NCBI RefSeq assembly: GCF_018390645.1
Contig: NZ_JAHBGC010000020.1
Location: forward strand, 294,869-358,868
Source: Ancylobacter dichloromethanicus
GTDB lineage: Bacteria; Pseudomonadota; Alphaproteobacteria; Rhizobiales; Xanthobacteraceae
DNA: 64,000 nt
Direction: 5' to 3'
Shown here: in pieces, positions 10,648-19,612 of the stretch
Position numbering within the stretch: the first letter of the stretch is position 1
Layout: the number at the start of each line of letters is the position of its first letter
The notes under the pieces: generated by a model
What the model saw: the letters and a program-made list of their open reading frames with translations, nothing else
Told to the model about the DNA's origin: nothing
Database searches by the model: none
Translations under genes and position numbers: made by a program

Positions 10648-11334
10648 TCACACCAGTTCGCCGCGCGCCCGCAGGGCGGCGCTGCGGATGGCGTCGATGT
10701 TGCCGGCATAGGCGTCGGCGCCGCCCTTGAACACCGCTGAGCCCGCCACCAGCGCATTGGCGCCGGCCTTGATGCAGGCGGCGGCGGTGTCGCGGGTCAC
10801 GCCGCCGTCGATCTCGATATGGATCGGCCGCTCGCCGATCAGGGCGGAGAGCTGGGCCACCTTGTCCATGACGGAGGGAATGAAGGCCTGGCCGCCGAAG
10901 CCGGGGTTCACCGTCATCACGATGACGACGTCGATCAGGTCGAGCACGTTCTCCACCGCGCTGGCTGGCGTGGCGGGATTGATCGCGACGCCGGCCTGCT
11001 TGCCCAGCGCGCGGATCGCCTGCAGCGAGCGGTGCAGGTGCGGCCCGGCCTCGGCATGGACGGTGATGTGGTCGGCGCCGGCCTTGGCGAAGGCTTCGAG
11101 ATAGGGGTCGGCCGGCGCGATCATCAGATGCACGTCGAAGGGCTTGGCGGAGAAGGCGCGGACCGCCTTCACCACGTCCGGGCCGAAGGAGATGTTGGGC
11201 ACGAAATGCCCGTCCATCACGTCGATATGGATCCAGTCCGCCCCGGCGGTGTCGACCGCGCGCACTTCCTCGCCGAAGCGCGCGAAATCGCAGGCGAGGA
11301 TGGAGGGGGAAATGATCAGCGGGCGTGTGGTCAT
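10648..11334 (-). CDS. rpe: Ribulose-phosphate 3-epimerase
   Basis: Rpe interconverts ribulose-5-phosphate and xylulose-5-phosphate in the pentose phosphate and Calvin pathways. The 228-residue TIM barrel shows [10 protein letters not shown], the metal-binding [28 protein letters not shown] and IEIDGGV. The start is [11 protein letters not shown]; 13 further in-frame codons upstream are not conserved-looking. Its neighbour purB is 90 bp downstream on the same strand. Confidence 0.96.
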   Translation of the reverse strand: MTTRPLIISPSILACDFARFGEEVRAVDTAGADWIHIDVMDGHFVPNISFGPDVVKAVRAFSAKPFDVHLMIAPADPYLEAFAKAGADHITVHAEAGPHLHRSLQAIRALGKQAGVAINPATPASAVENVLDLIDVVIVMTVNPGFGGQAFIPSVMDKVAQLSALIGERPIHIEIDGGVTRDTAAACIKAGANALVAGSAVFKGGADAYAGNIDAIRSAALRARGELV

Positions 11335-11412
11335 GGCGCGGGGCTCCGGCTGTTTGCCGGGGCGTAGCATCAAGGGGCCGGGGCGGCAATGCCGTCCCGG
11401 CCCGCGAGGGAC

Positions 11413-13578
11413 CTACAGGCCGCAGGAGGCCGAGAGCGTGCCGGCCGGGACGGGGGCGCCGCCGATGGCGAAGACCTGTCCGCCGGTCTGGGTCAGCTCG
11501 GTGCCGGACCACGCGCCGGCATCGGCCGAGCAGGGGGTGGGAACGTCGGTGGTGGCGATGTCGCCGGAAATGTCCTGGATCGGGCCCGAGACATAGACGG
11601 CGGAGCTTCCGCTGCCGATCACCTCCACATCGGTGAAGCTGACGCCGGTCACCGGCCCGCCGGCGAAGCCATAGGCGTCGCCATAGAAATACACGCCATA
11701 GCTGCCGGGATTGACGATGGTGACGTTGGCGAAGCGGATGTCGCTCGACGGGTTCATGAAGATGCCGGACCGATAGGTGTCCTCGATGAAGGCGTTGGAG
11801 ACCGCGATGTCAGTGGTCTCGCCCGGCAGGTTGAAGGAGGACGCGAACATCAGCCCGTTGATGCCGCCCTTGAGCGTGAGGTCGTCAAGCGTGGCATGCG
11901 CGGTCTTCTGCAGCACGATCAGGTCCATCGAGCGGTCCAGAGCGGAATTGTCGATGGCGATCGAGCGCAGCGCGGCGCCCTCGACGCCGACGAGCAGGAT
12001 GCCCTCGCGGCGGCTGTTGACGATGGAGAGGTTGTCGACCTTGAGGTTGCCGCTCTGGCCGGTGACGACATTCTCCCAGTCGATCTCCTCATACTCGCTG
12101 CCGACGAACAGGCCGTAGGTGACATTCTCCATCGCCACGTCGCGAATGGTCAGGTCCTCCACCGCCAGCGCGGCGATGCCGGCATTGCGCACCACATTGG
12201 GGTTGAAGATCGACCATTCGCATTCCGTGTTGTCCTCACAGAAGGCGAGATCGTGGATGCGGGTGGTGCCGATCGTGGCGCCGGCGACGTTCTCCAGCGA
12301 GATGCCGTGCTCGGCGGTGCCGGCAATGTCGAGATCGCGCATCACGATGCCGGAGACGCCTTCCGCCACCACGCCGGAACGGCCGCCGCGAATGGACAGC
12401 GCCGCCACCGCGCTGCGGTCGCCATCGAGGGAGAGCACGTCGTCGAGCGGGTCGGTGCCGTTCAGCGTCGCCGCCGGCAGGGCGTTGCGGAACACCGCCG
12501 TGCCGCCGCTCACCGCGCCGCGCACGGTGAGCGCGCCGCCGCCGCCGAGCAGGAACTGGCCGGCGCCGAGCGAGACGGTGGAATCGACGTCCACCGTGCC
12601 GGAGGCGAGCACCAGCGCGCCTTCACCCGCCGTCGCCAGCCGCGCATTGACAGTGCCGGCGTCGTCGGCGGCGCCGATCGCGACCACCCGGCCGGCGACG
12701 GTGCCGGTCTCGGTGTAGACCGCCGCTTCGGCCGCGCCGGTGGCGCCGACATGGGTGCGGATCGCGTCCGAGCGCTCGACCCGGCGATAGAGCGGGTCAT
12801 AGGGCGCCTGCGCCGACGTGTCGCCGAGCGGCACGCGCAGGCGGGCGAGGAAGATGCCCTGCGTGTCGTACTGCTCGTCATGGGTCAGCCCGGCGATGAG
12901 GGTCAGCCGCGAGCCATTGCCGAAGGCGGGGAGGCCGGCGCGGGAGAGTTCCACGCGGGCGGAGACGCCCGGCACGTCCTCGACATCCTCGCCCGTGTAC
13001 CAGTAGCCGCCGGCGAAGATCTTGATCTGGGTGAGATCGTCGGGGGTGAGGAAGGGCAGGCGGTAGCCGATCTCGCCGTCGAACCCCTGCATCGCGGTTT
13101 CCTCGCCGGCGCGGAAGATCAGCCGGCCGGCCTCCACCAGCGCGGCGTTGGCGCTGGCCAGCGCCGCCTCGATGTCGCCGACCGGGAGGTAGCCATTGGC
13201 GCGCAGTTCCCAATCCTGGCTCAACGCTTCCACGCCGAGGCCGAGCTGGGTGAAGCCATTGTCGTACTGGCTGTTGAGATAGTCGAAATAGCCGTTGATC
13301 CCATAGACCCAGCCATTGTCGTGCCGGAACCGGTAGCCGATGCCGAGCGAGCCCTGTTCGATCTCCTGCTCGCTGCCGAAGCTGGCGCGGGCGTCGAGGA
13401 ACAGCAGCCGGTCATTGTCGCCGAGCATCGGAAGGAACAGGTCGAAGCTGCCGAAGCCTTCCTCGCCCACGCTGCCGAGCGTGGCTTCCACCGAGGCGGG
13501 GGAAATCCCGCGCGGGTCGGCCATCGCCGGCAGGCTCACCGTCGCCGCGAGAATCACGGGGAATACGGCGCGTCTCAT
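11413..13578 (-). CDS. Probable inverse autotransporter (type Ve) with right-handed beta-helix passenger
   Basis: The 721-residue product starts with a signal peptide (MRRAVFPVILAATVSLPAMA). Residues of about 30-250 resemble the inverse-autotransporter beta domain of the intimin/invasin group: FLDARASFGS, GIGYRFRHDNGWVYGINGYFDY, LGLGVEALSQDWELRANGYLPVGD. From about 270 to 690 there are beta-helix type repeats rich in Asn, Gly and short hydrophobic strands (GVVAEGVSGIVMRDLDIAGTAEHGISL), and two cysteines lie near the C terminus. The barrel would sit in the outer membrane with the helix outside. The ATG at 13578 has AGGAGA 6 nt upstream. I see no LysM or Ig-like domains. Passenger function is unknown; adhesin or polysaccharide binding are guesses. 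Confidence 0.75.
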   Translation of the reverse strand: MRRAVFPVILAATVSLPAMADPRGISPASVEATLGSVGEEGFGSFDLFLPMLGDNDRLLFLDARASFGSEQEIEQGSLGIGYRFRHDNGWVYGINGYFDYLNSQYDNGFTQLGLGVEALSQDWELRANGYLPVGDIEAALASANAALVEAGRLIFRAGEETAMQGFDGEIGYRLPFLTPDDLTQIKIFAGGYWYTGEDVEDVPGVSARVELSRAGLPAFGNGSRLTLIAGLTHDEQYDTQGIFLARLRVPLGDTSAQAPYDPLYRRVERSDAIRTHVGATGAAEAAVYTETGTVAGRVVAIGAADDAGTVNARLATAGEGALVLASGTVDVDSTVSLGAGQFLLGGGGALTVRGAVSGGTAVFRNALPAATLNGTDPLDDVLSLDGDRSAVAALSIRGGRSGVVAEGVSGIVMRDLDIAGTAEHGISLENVAGATIGTTRIHDLAFCEDNTECEWSIFNPNVVRNAGIAALAVEDLTIRDVAMENVTYGLFVGSEYEEIDWENVVTGQSGNLKVDNLSIVNSRREGILLVGVEGAALRSIAIDNSALDRSMDLIVLQKTAHATLDDLTLKGGINGLMFASSFNLPGETTDIAVSNAFIEDTYRSGIFMNPSSDIRFANVTIVNPGSYGVYFYGDAYGFAGGPVTGVSFTDVEVIGSGSSAVYVSGPIQDISGDIATTDVPTPCSADAGAWSGTELTQTGGQVFAIGGAPVPAGTLSASCGL

Positions 13579-13894
13579 GTGCACTCTCCTGGGAAATGTG
13601 TCGGAGGGTTTCCGAACCTCGACCCACGGCCGTGCGATAGCATCGTTCCGTCGCGGAAAGAACGAAGAATGACTCTAACTTATTGATACAGAACGTATTT
13701 TGTAATTATTCGTAGTTTAATCAGCGGTCCGGCGGAAACAGGCGAGGGCACGCGGATGCCGGCTGCCGCGCGCGGGAGCGGACCTTGCGGAAGAAGCGTG
13801 TTGCCGCGTCGCCGGAAAAGGCGTCCCCTTACCACCGCGACTCCGCTGCGCCCGAGGTGGCGCCCTGGGGCGTGATTCTGAGAAGGGGATGAAC
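13579..13894. other. Divergent promoter region with an AT-rich core
   Basis: This 316-bp gap separates the inverse autotransporter from a small secreted protein. Positions about 13665-13725 are strikingly AT-rich for this DNA (ACTTATTGATACAG, TATTTTGTAATTATTCG, GTTTAATC). The position fits promoters and perhaps a regulator site for the surface protein. No gene is supported. Confidence 0.5.
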
Positions 13895-14269
13895 ATGATC
13901 CGAAAGAGCATGCTCGCCGGGCTGGCGGTGCTGTCGATGGCCGGCCTGGTCGGCACGGTGCAGGAAGCGAGCGCGTGGCGCGCCGCCGGGTGTGGCGAAC
14001 GCGGCTGCGCGGCCGCCTGGGGCCGGAGCCCCGGCCATTATTACGGGCCCGGCCGCTATTACGGCCCGGTGCCGCGCGGGGGCGGCGTGGTTGTCGTCAA
14101 TCCGCGTCCCTACTGGCCGCCCGGCGGCGCCGTCGCGGCCGGCGCGGCGCTCGGCTTCCTCACCGGGGTCGCGGCCGCCAATCTGGCCGGTCCGCCGCCG
14201 CAGCCGAACTATTGCTGGTACTACACCAATCCGCAGCGCACGCAGGGCTTCTGGGAGCCCTGCCCCTGA
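13895..14269 (+). CDS. Small secreted protein of unknown function, Gly/Pro/Tyr-rich
   Basis: The 124-residue product has a signal peptide (MIRKSMLAGLAVLSMAGLVGTVQEASA), a Tyr/Gly/Pro-rich middle (HYYGPGRYYGPVPRGGG), a Gly/Ala-rich hydrophobic stretch and a tail NYCWYYTNPQRTQGFWEPCP with paired cysteines. I recognise the tail from other hypothetical alphaproteobacterial proteins but know of no function. Of two nearby ATGs I chose 13895, which has AAGGGG 6 nt upstream; the one at 13889 abuts that site. The YYGPG motif recurs in the SH3-domain protein at 8.5 kb. Confidence 0.75.
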   Translation: MIRKSMLAGLAVLSMAGLVGTVQEASAWRAAGCGERGCAAAWGRSPGHYYGPGRYYGPVPRGGGVVVVNPRPYWPPGGAVAAGAALGFLTGVAAANLAGPPPQPNYCWYYTNPQRTQGFWEPCP

Positions 14270-14297
14270 GCCTGAACCGCGGCAACGATCCGGGGAC

Positions 14298-14329
14298 GAA
14301 AAAGGGCGGCCGAAACGATCCGGCCGCCC
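14298..14329 (-). terminator. Terminator of the glycine-betaine-type ABC operon
   Basis: On the minus strand GGGCGGCCG pairs perfectly with CGGCCGCCC and is followed by TTTTTCG. It lies about 125 bp past the binding-protein stop. Confidence 0.75.
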
Positions 14330-14454
14330 AGTAGAAGGATTTCCCGCGCCGGAGCATGTCCGGCACGGGCCGTCCGGGAGGGCAGGCGGCAGAACCGCTG
14401 GCCCGCATCGGCTTCAGCACGCCGATCCCATGCTTTCGGCCACAGGGCCGCGGG

Positions 14455-15309
14455 TCACTTCATCCAGGCGTCGACCTTGGCCTTGTTCGCCGCGACCCAG
14501 GCCTTGGCGGTGGCGGCCGGATCGGCGCCGGGCTTGTTGTTCTCGACCATCACCTTCTGCTCGTCGTCCAGCGACAGGTTGAAGTTGTCGAGGATCTTGT
14601 AGGCCTCGGGCGCCTCTTCCTTCAGCTTGGTCGAGACGATGGTGTTGACCGTCTCCTCGCCGCCGAACACGTTCTTGGGATCAGCCAGGTACTTCAGGTC
14701 CCACTCGGCGAACATCCAGTGCGGCGTCCAGGTGGTGATGACGATCGGCTCTTTCTTGGCATAGGCGTCCTTGAGCGCGGCGACCATGGTGGCGTCCGAG
14801 CCCTCGACCAGGGTCACCGGCAGATCATATTCCTTGATCGCCGTCTCGGACGCCTTCATCAGGCCCGCACCGGGATCGATGCCGATGACCTTGCCGTCGA
14901 ACTTAGCCGGGTCCTTCTTGATGTCCTCGATCGAGGCGATGTCGACATAGGTCGGCACGGCCCAGCCGATCTTGGCGCCGGAGAGGTTGGGGCCGAGATT
15001 GACCACCTTGTCCTTCAGCTTGGCGTAGTAGGCTTCGTGCGTCGCCGGCAGCCAGCCGGCGACCATCGCGTCGGCCTCGCCGGTGGCGACGGCCTGCCAC
15101 ATCGCCGCGCCGGACAGCGGCACGATCTTGACCTTGTAGCCGGCGTCCTCGAGCACCGTCTTGACGATGTTGGTGGCGACCACGGTGTCGGACCATTCGA
15201 CATAGGCGATGGTGAGGTCCTTCTTTTCGGCCTGCGCCGCACCGGCGGCAAGGCCGAGCGTGGTGGCGGCGACGGCCGCCGTCTTCAGGAATTTTGCCAG
15301 GAATGACAT
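14455..15309 (-). CDS. Glycine betaine/quaternary amine ABC transporter, substrate-binding protein
   Basis: This 284-residue periplasmic protein has a signal peptide (FLKTAAVAATTLGLAAGAAQA) and the OpuAC fold (DLTIAYVEWSDTVVATNIV). Tryptophans in VEWSD, AMWQAV, AGWLP and TWTPHWMF are placed as in the aromatic cage that holds quaternary amines, so glycine betaine, choline or a related osmolyte is the likely ligand. It is the last gene of a three-gene transporter, 70 bp after the permease, the usual place for the most abundant component. Confidence 0.9.
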   Translation of the reverse strand: MSFLAKFLKTAAVAATTLGLAAGAAQAEKKDLTIAYVEWSDTVVATNIVKTVLEDAGYKVKIVPLSGAAMWQAVATGEADAMVAGWLPATHEAYYAKLKDKVVNLGPNLSGAKIGWAVPTYVDIASIEDIKKDPAKFDGKVIGIDPGAGLMKASETAIKEYDLPVTLVEGSDATMVAALKDAYAKKEPIVITTWTPHWMFAEWDLKYLADPKNVFGGEETVNTIVSTKLKEEAPEAYKILDNFNLSLDDEQKVMVENNKPGADPAATAKAWVAANKAKVDAWMK

Positions 15310-15379
15310 GTCGCTTGCTCCAATCTCGGTGGGGATGGTCGGAAGCGGAGGCGTTGCCCCGCTCCCCGGGGGCGAAGGT

Positions 15380-16234
15380 TCAGCCCTGCTGGCGGTCGCG
15401 CCGCATGTGGTGGGCGATGTGCTGGGTGATGCGGTCGAGGATGACGGCCAGCACCACGATGGCGATGCCGGCCTGGAAACCCTGGCCCGCCTCCAGCCGC
15501 TGGATCGCCCGCCACACCTCGCCGCCGAGGCCGCCGGCGCCGATCATGGCGGCGATCACGACCATCGACAGCGCCAGCATGATGGTCTGGTTGACGCCGG
15601 CCATGATGGTCGGGATGGCGAGGGGAAGCTGGATCTTGAACAGTTTCTGCCAGCGGCTGGAGCCGAAGGCGTCCGCCGCCTCCACCAGTTCGGCCGGCGT
15701 CTGCATGATGCCGAGCGCGGTCAGGCGAATGGTCGGCGGCATGGCGAAGACGATGGTGGCGAAGCAGGCCGACACCGCGCCCAGGCCGAAGAACGGGATG
15801 GCCGGGATCAGATAGACGAAGCTCGGCATGGTCTGCATCATGTCGAGCCCCGGCCCGACGATGCGCCAGAACCGCTTGCTGAGCGCCGCCGAGATGCCGA
15901 TCGGAATGCCGATGGCGAGCGCGAACGCCGTCGAGACCAGCACCAGCACGAGCGACTGCAGCGTGGCGCGCCACAGTTCGAGGTTCCACAGGAAGGCGAA
16001 GCCGAGCATCGTGCCGATGGCGATGCGGGCATTGGTCAGCCGCCACACCAGCAGCCCGCAGGCGAGAATCACCAGCCAGGGCGGCAGGCCGACGAGAAAG
16101 TCGGTCGTCGATTCGATGGCGGTGCCGACAACCGCGCTCATGGCGCGGGTGACGCCGGAAAAGTGCTCCGTCGCCCAATTGAGCGCGATATCGCACCATT
16201 CGGCGAGGGGGATGCGCGGGATGTACAGGTCCAT
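15380..16234 (-). CDS. Glycine betaine/quaternary amine ABC transporter, permease
   Basis: The 284-residue membrane protein has about six helices and the BPD permease loop (EAADAFGSSRWQKLFKIQLPLAIPTIMAGVNQ) that contacts the ATPase. It matches ProW/OpuAB proteins. The start is MDLYIPRIP with GGGGGA upstream; the longer open frame overlaps the ATPase gene and is not real. The gap to the ATPase gene is 13 bp, so the genes form one operon. Confidence 0.93.
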   Translation of the reverse strand: MDLYIPRIPLAEWCDIALNWATEHFSGVTRAMSAVVGTAIESTTDFLVGLPPWLVILACGLLVWRLTNARIAIGTMLGFAFLWNLELWRATLQSLVLVLVSTAFALAIGIPIGISAALSKRFWRIVGPGLDMMQTMPSFVYLIPAIPFFGLGAVSACFATIVFAMPPTIRLTALGIMQTPAELVEAADAFGSSRWQKLFKIQLPLAIPTIMAGVNQTIMLALSMVVIAAMIGAGGLGGEVWRAIQRLEAGQGFQAGIAIVVLAVILDRITQHIAHHMRRDRQQG

Positions 16235-16247
16235 CGTCAATTCCCCC

Positions 16248-17447
16248 TCAATGCGCGGTCGTGGGCCGGCGCCGCGCCAGGGCGGCGACGAGGTCGGCAT
16301 TGGCGATGACGCCGGCAAGCGTGCCGTCCGGGCCGGTAACGGCGATCTCGCCACGGCCGGAGGCGAGCCGTGCGACCGCTTCGTTGAGCGTGGCGGTGAA
16401 GGGGACATAGGCACTGCGGTCGCTGAGCAGCAGGCGCAGGGCCGTGGTCCCGGCACCCTTCAGCGTGTCGGCGTCGACCGTGCCCTGGAAGCGGCCCTGC
16501 TCGCAGACCACGGTCACGACCGGCTCGCCCGACTGGGTGAGAATGGCCAGCGCCTCCTCGGCGGTGCTCTGCCAGGGCCTTACCGCCGACGGGGGACGCA
16601 TGGCATCGCCGGCGGTGACCACGCCGAGCACGTCGATATGCTCGACGAAGCGGCGCACATACTCGTCTGCCGGGTTGGCGAGGAAATCCGCGGCGGTGCC
16701 TTCCTGCACGACGCCGCCGTCCTTCATCAGCACGATCCGCCCGCCGAGCGCGATAGCCTCGTCGAGATCGTGGCTGACGAAGACGATGGTCTTCTTCAGC
16801 CGCTTCTGCAGCGCCACCAGTTCCTGCTGCATGTCGCGGCGGATCAGCGGGTCGAGGGCGCTGAACGCCTCGTCCATCAGCAGCACGTCGGGGTCCAGCG
16901 CCAGGGCGCGGGCGAGGCCGGCGCGCTGCTGCATGCCGCCGGAGAGTTGCGAGGGAAAATGCTGGTCCCAGCCCTTCAGCCCCACCGTCTCGATTGCCGC
17001 GAGCGCCTTCTCGCGCCGCGCATCCGGCGGCATGCCCTGGATTTCCAGGCCATATTCGACATTGCGCAGGATGGAGCGGTGAGGGAACAGCGCGAATTGC
17101 TGGAACACCATGCCGAACCGGGTGCGGCGCAGCTCCAGCAATTCGCGCTCGCCGAGCCCGATGACGTCGATATCGTCGATATGGACGCTGCCGTCGGTCG
17201 GCTCGATCAGCCGGTTTATGCAGCGCAGGCAAGTCGACTTGCCGGAACCCGAGAGGCCCATGACGACGAGGATTTCGCCGGCATCGACATCGAAGTTCAC
17301 ATTGTCCAGGCCGATCACCGCCCCGGTGGCGTTCTGCACTTCGGCGCGGCTCTCGCCGGACCGGAGCCTCTCAAAGGCGGTGCCGGCCTCGTCGCCAAAG
17401 ATCTTGGTGAGTCCCCGAACCCGGATGCGTGGCTGTTTCTCGCTCAT
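16248..17447 (-). CDS. Glycine betaine/quaternary amine ABC transporter, ATP-binding protein with CBS domains
   Basis: This 399-residue ProV/OpuAA-type ATPase has Walker A (GLSGSGKST), Q-loop, signature LSGGMQQR, Walker B (VLLMDEAFSALD) and switch His (FVSHDLDEA). Residues after about 275 form a CBS pair (VTAGDAMRPPSAV... GEIAVTGPDGTLAGVIANADLV). In OpuA the CBS pair senses ionic strength, so osmotic gating is possible here. It is the first gene of the operon. Confidence 0.94.
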   Translation of the reverse strand: MSEKQPRIRVRGLTKIFGDEAGTAFERLRSGESRAEVQNATGAVIGLDNVNFDVDAGEILVVMGLSGSGKSTCLRCINRLIEPTDGSVHIDDIDVIGLGERELLELRRTRFGMVFQQFALFPHRSILRNVEYGLEIQGMPPDARREKALAAIETVGLKGWDQHFPSQLSGGMQQRAGLARALALDPDVLLMDEAFSALDPLIRRDMQQELVALQKRLKKTIVFVSHDLDEAIALGGRIVLMKDGGVVQEGTAADFLANPADEYVRRFVEHIDVLGVVTAGDAMRPPSAVRPWQSTAEEALAILTQSGEPVVTVVCEQGRFQGTVDADTLKGAGTTALRLLLSDRSAYVPFTATLNEAVARLASGRGEIAVTGPDGTLAGVIANADLVAALARRRPTTAH

Positions 17448-17640
17448 GCGCTCCCCTCGTCATTGAGAGAAGTGTCCGGCGCATGGCTGCTATGCAGATT
17501 GGACAGATGCGACAAGCGGGGCTGCAAATACGACAGAAAAGTGGCAGGCGCTTGAAAGCCAGATGAAGATGAAGAATCGGGAAGGTCGATAGTCAGTGTT
17601 CCGTCCTCTGTCTGACCCTCAGGCGGGCGTCAGTTGGAGT

Positions 17641-18639
17641 TCATGGCACACGGCCCCAGCGGTCGCGCCACGCTGGGAGCGTTCCCGCCTGCGGAAGGGC
17701 TGCCGCCTCATAAATCGCCCGGGCACAGGCGCGGGCGAGTGTTCGAACCACGGTGTCGCCGATCAACGCTAGGTCGAAAATCGGGTCGGCGAGGGGTTTC
17801 ATGCTCGTGGCCGCGGCGAAGATCGTGTCGCCATCGAGCGGTGTATGGACCGGCCAGATAGCATGTGCATACCCGTCATGGGCCATGACCGCAACCCGCT
17901 TGCACTGCGCCTTTGTGAGAATGGCGTCGGTGGCGACGATGGCGATGGTGGTATTGGCGCCCGGCGGCAGGCCCTTCAGCGCCGGCCGGGCGGGCAAGGG
18001 CGGCAGCGGATGAGGCAGGCCTAGACCGCCAAATTCATCCCCCTGTTCGAACGGCGCCGCCCAGAAATGCGGGCCGCCGGCGAAATTGGTGGCGCCGCAG
18101 GCATTGACCGCCACAAGCGCGCCGACCATGTGGCCGCTCGGCGACATCATGGAGGCGGAACCGAGGCCGCCCTTGAGATCCACCGTCGTCGCCCCGGTTC
18201 CGGCCCCCACCGTGCCGAGCGGAAAATCGAGCCCGGCGGCGTTCGCGGCGGCGTAGCCGAGATCGCGATAGGGCGGGAAGCGGCCCCACGCCTTATCGCC
18301 GCCATTGATGAGATCGAACAGCACCGCCCCGGGCACGATCGGCACCCGGGCGTCGCCGACGGGAAAGCCGATGCCGCGCTCGGCCAGCGCCGCCGCCACG
18401 CCGCCGGCGGCGTCGAGCCCGAAGGCGGAGCCGCCGGACAGGGTGAGGGCGTGAATGGCGCCGACCGTTTCGTCCGGCGCCAGCAGGTCGGTCTCGCGGG
18501 TGCCCGGCCCGCCGCCGCGCACGTCCACGGAGGCGACGGTCGGCTGGTCGAACAGCAGCACGGTGACGCCGGAGGCGAGGTCGAGGTCGGTGGCATTTCC
18601 GACCTTGAGGCCGGCGACGTCGGTGATCAGGTTACGCAT
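17641..18639 (-). CDS. P1 family (S58, DmpA-type) peptidase/amidohydrolase
   Basis: The 332-residue protein belongs to the self-cleaving S58 family, which includes L-aminopeptidase D-amidase DmpA and beta-peptidases. The N-terminal DVAGLKVGNATD and TLSGGSAFGLDAA segments are diagnostic. By alignment with DmpA the autocleavage nucleophile should be the first Thr of GANTTIAIVATDA, at about residue 250, a Thr instead of the Ser of DmpA. Active enzymes are alpha/beta heterodimers. The start is MRNLITDVAG, dropping 24 weak upstream codons. Substrate is unknown. It is divergent from ccdA, 128 bp apart. Confidence 0.9.
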   Translation of the reverse strand: MRNLITDVAGLKVGNATDLDLASGVTVLLFDQPTVASVDVRGGGPGTRETDLLAPDETVGAIHALTLSGGSAFGLDAAGGVAAALAERGIGFPVGDARVPIVPGAVLFDLINGGDKAWGRFPPYRDLGYAAANAAGLDFPLGTVGAGTGATTVDLKGGLGSASMMSPSGHMVGALVAVNACGATNFAGGPHFWAAPFEQGDEFGGLGLPHPLPPLPARPALKGLPPGANTTIAIVATDAILTKAQCKRVAVMAHDGYAHAIWPVHTPLDGDTIFAAATSMKPLADPIFDLALIGDTVVRTLARACARAIYEAAALPQAGTLPAWRDRWGRVP

Positions 18640-18767
18640 GCGGTCCTCGTTCACGGCGCGGCACAATCGGCGCATCACATCACGGGTAGAGGCCAAGCCG
18701 TCGCATTGCACAAGCCGGTAGGGCGGTGCATTGGGAAGCCTCGGATAAGGCTAAGGTTGCTCATTTC

Positions 18768-19499
18768 ATGGCCGACGTCACTCTTCCGGCCGCCTTCGTG
18801 GCCGGCATCGCCAGTTTCGCCTCGCCCTGCGTGCTGCCGCTGGTGCCACCCTATCTGTGCTACCTCGCCGGAACGAGCCTCGACCAGATCACTCACAAGG
18901 CACCGACCGATGCGGCGGCCCGGCGCACGCTCGGGGCGGCCATGCTGTTCGTGGCCGGCTTCTCCACGGTATTCGTGGCACTGGGGGCGGGCGCGTCGGT
19001 GGCGGGGGGGTATCTGCGTTACTATTCGCAGGAGCTCGCCATGGTGGCCGGCGTCGCCATCCTGCTGATGGGCCTGCATTTTCTGGGCATCCTGCGGTTC
19101 GGCTGGATGACCCGGACCAAGCGGGTGCATGTCGACGCACCCACGACCTTCCTCGGCGCCTATGTGATGGGGCTGGCCTTCGCCTTCGGCTGGACGCCGT
19201 GCATCGGGCCGGTACTGGCGGCGATCCTCGCGGTGGCGGCCAGCGAGCAGACGCTGACCCATGGCGCGGGGCTGCTGGCGGTCTATTCCGCCGGGCTTGG
19301 CGTGCCCTTCCTCGCGGTGGCGGCGATGGCGCGGCCGGCGCTCGGTGTGCTCGGCCATGCCAAGCGCTACCTGCCGATCATCGAGAAGGTGATGGGCGCG
19401 CTTCTGGTGCTGACCGGCATCGGCTTCCTCTCCGGCTGGATGGCGCAGATGAGCTTCTGGCTGCTGGAGACGTTCCCGGCGCTGTCCAGCTTCGGCTGA
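18768..19499 (+). CDS. ccdA: Cytochrome c biogenesis protein CcdA
   Basis: CcdA carries electrons from cytoplasmic thioredoxin across the inner membrane to keep apocytochrome c and other periplasmic thiols reduced. The 243-residue protein has six predicted helices and the two redox cysteines in FASPCVLPLVPPYL and FGWTPCIGPVL. I start at MADVTLPAAF; an in-frame GTG at 18726 would add 14 residues. No other cytochrome maturation gene is adjacent. Confidence 0.94.
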   Translation: MADVTLPAAFVAGIASFASPCVLPLVPPYLCYLAGTSLDQITHKAPTDAAARRTLGAAMLFVAGFSTVFVALGAGASVAGGYLRYYSQELAMVAGVAILLMGLHFLGILRFGWMTRTKRVHVDAPTTFLGAYVMGLAFAFGWTPCIGPVLAAILAVAASEQTLTHGAGLLAVYSAGLGVPFLAVAAMARPALGVLGHAKRYLPIIEKVMGALLVLTGIGFLSGWMAQMSFWLLETFPALSSFG

Positions 19500-19529
19500 A
19501 CCACGGGTTTTCCGCCCGCCCGCAAAGCA

Positions 19530-19557
19530 AAACCCGCCGGATCGCTCCGGCGGGTTT
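19530..19557. terminator. Bidirectional terminator between ccdA and the liv operon
   Basis: AAACCCGCCGG pairs perfectly with CCGGCGGGTTT over a six-base loop. Both ends carry A/T tracts, so it can end ccdA transcripts (plus) and the liv operon (minus). Confidence 0.8.
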
Positions 19558-19612
19558 CATCTGTCCGTGGCGAGGACCGGGCACCGCGCCATATCGGGCG
19601 CGGCGCTGCGGC

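Noticed and set aside
11389..13686. Open frame of 765 codons on the plus strand
   Set aside because: It is antisense to the inverse autotransporter gene, which has a signal peptide, ribosome site and coherent domains.
17735..17760. TTCGA-containing stretch that recalls a tRNA T-arm
   Set aside because: It lies inside the P1 peptidase gene and no cloverleaf can be folded around it.
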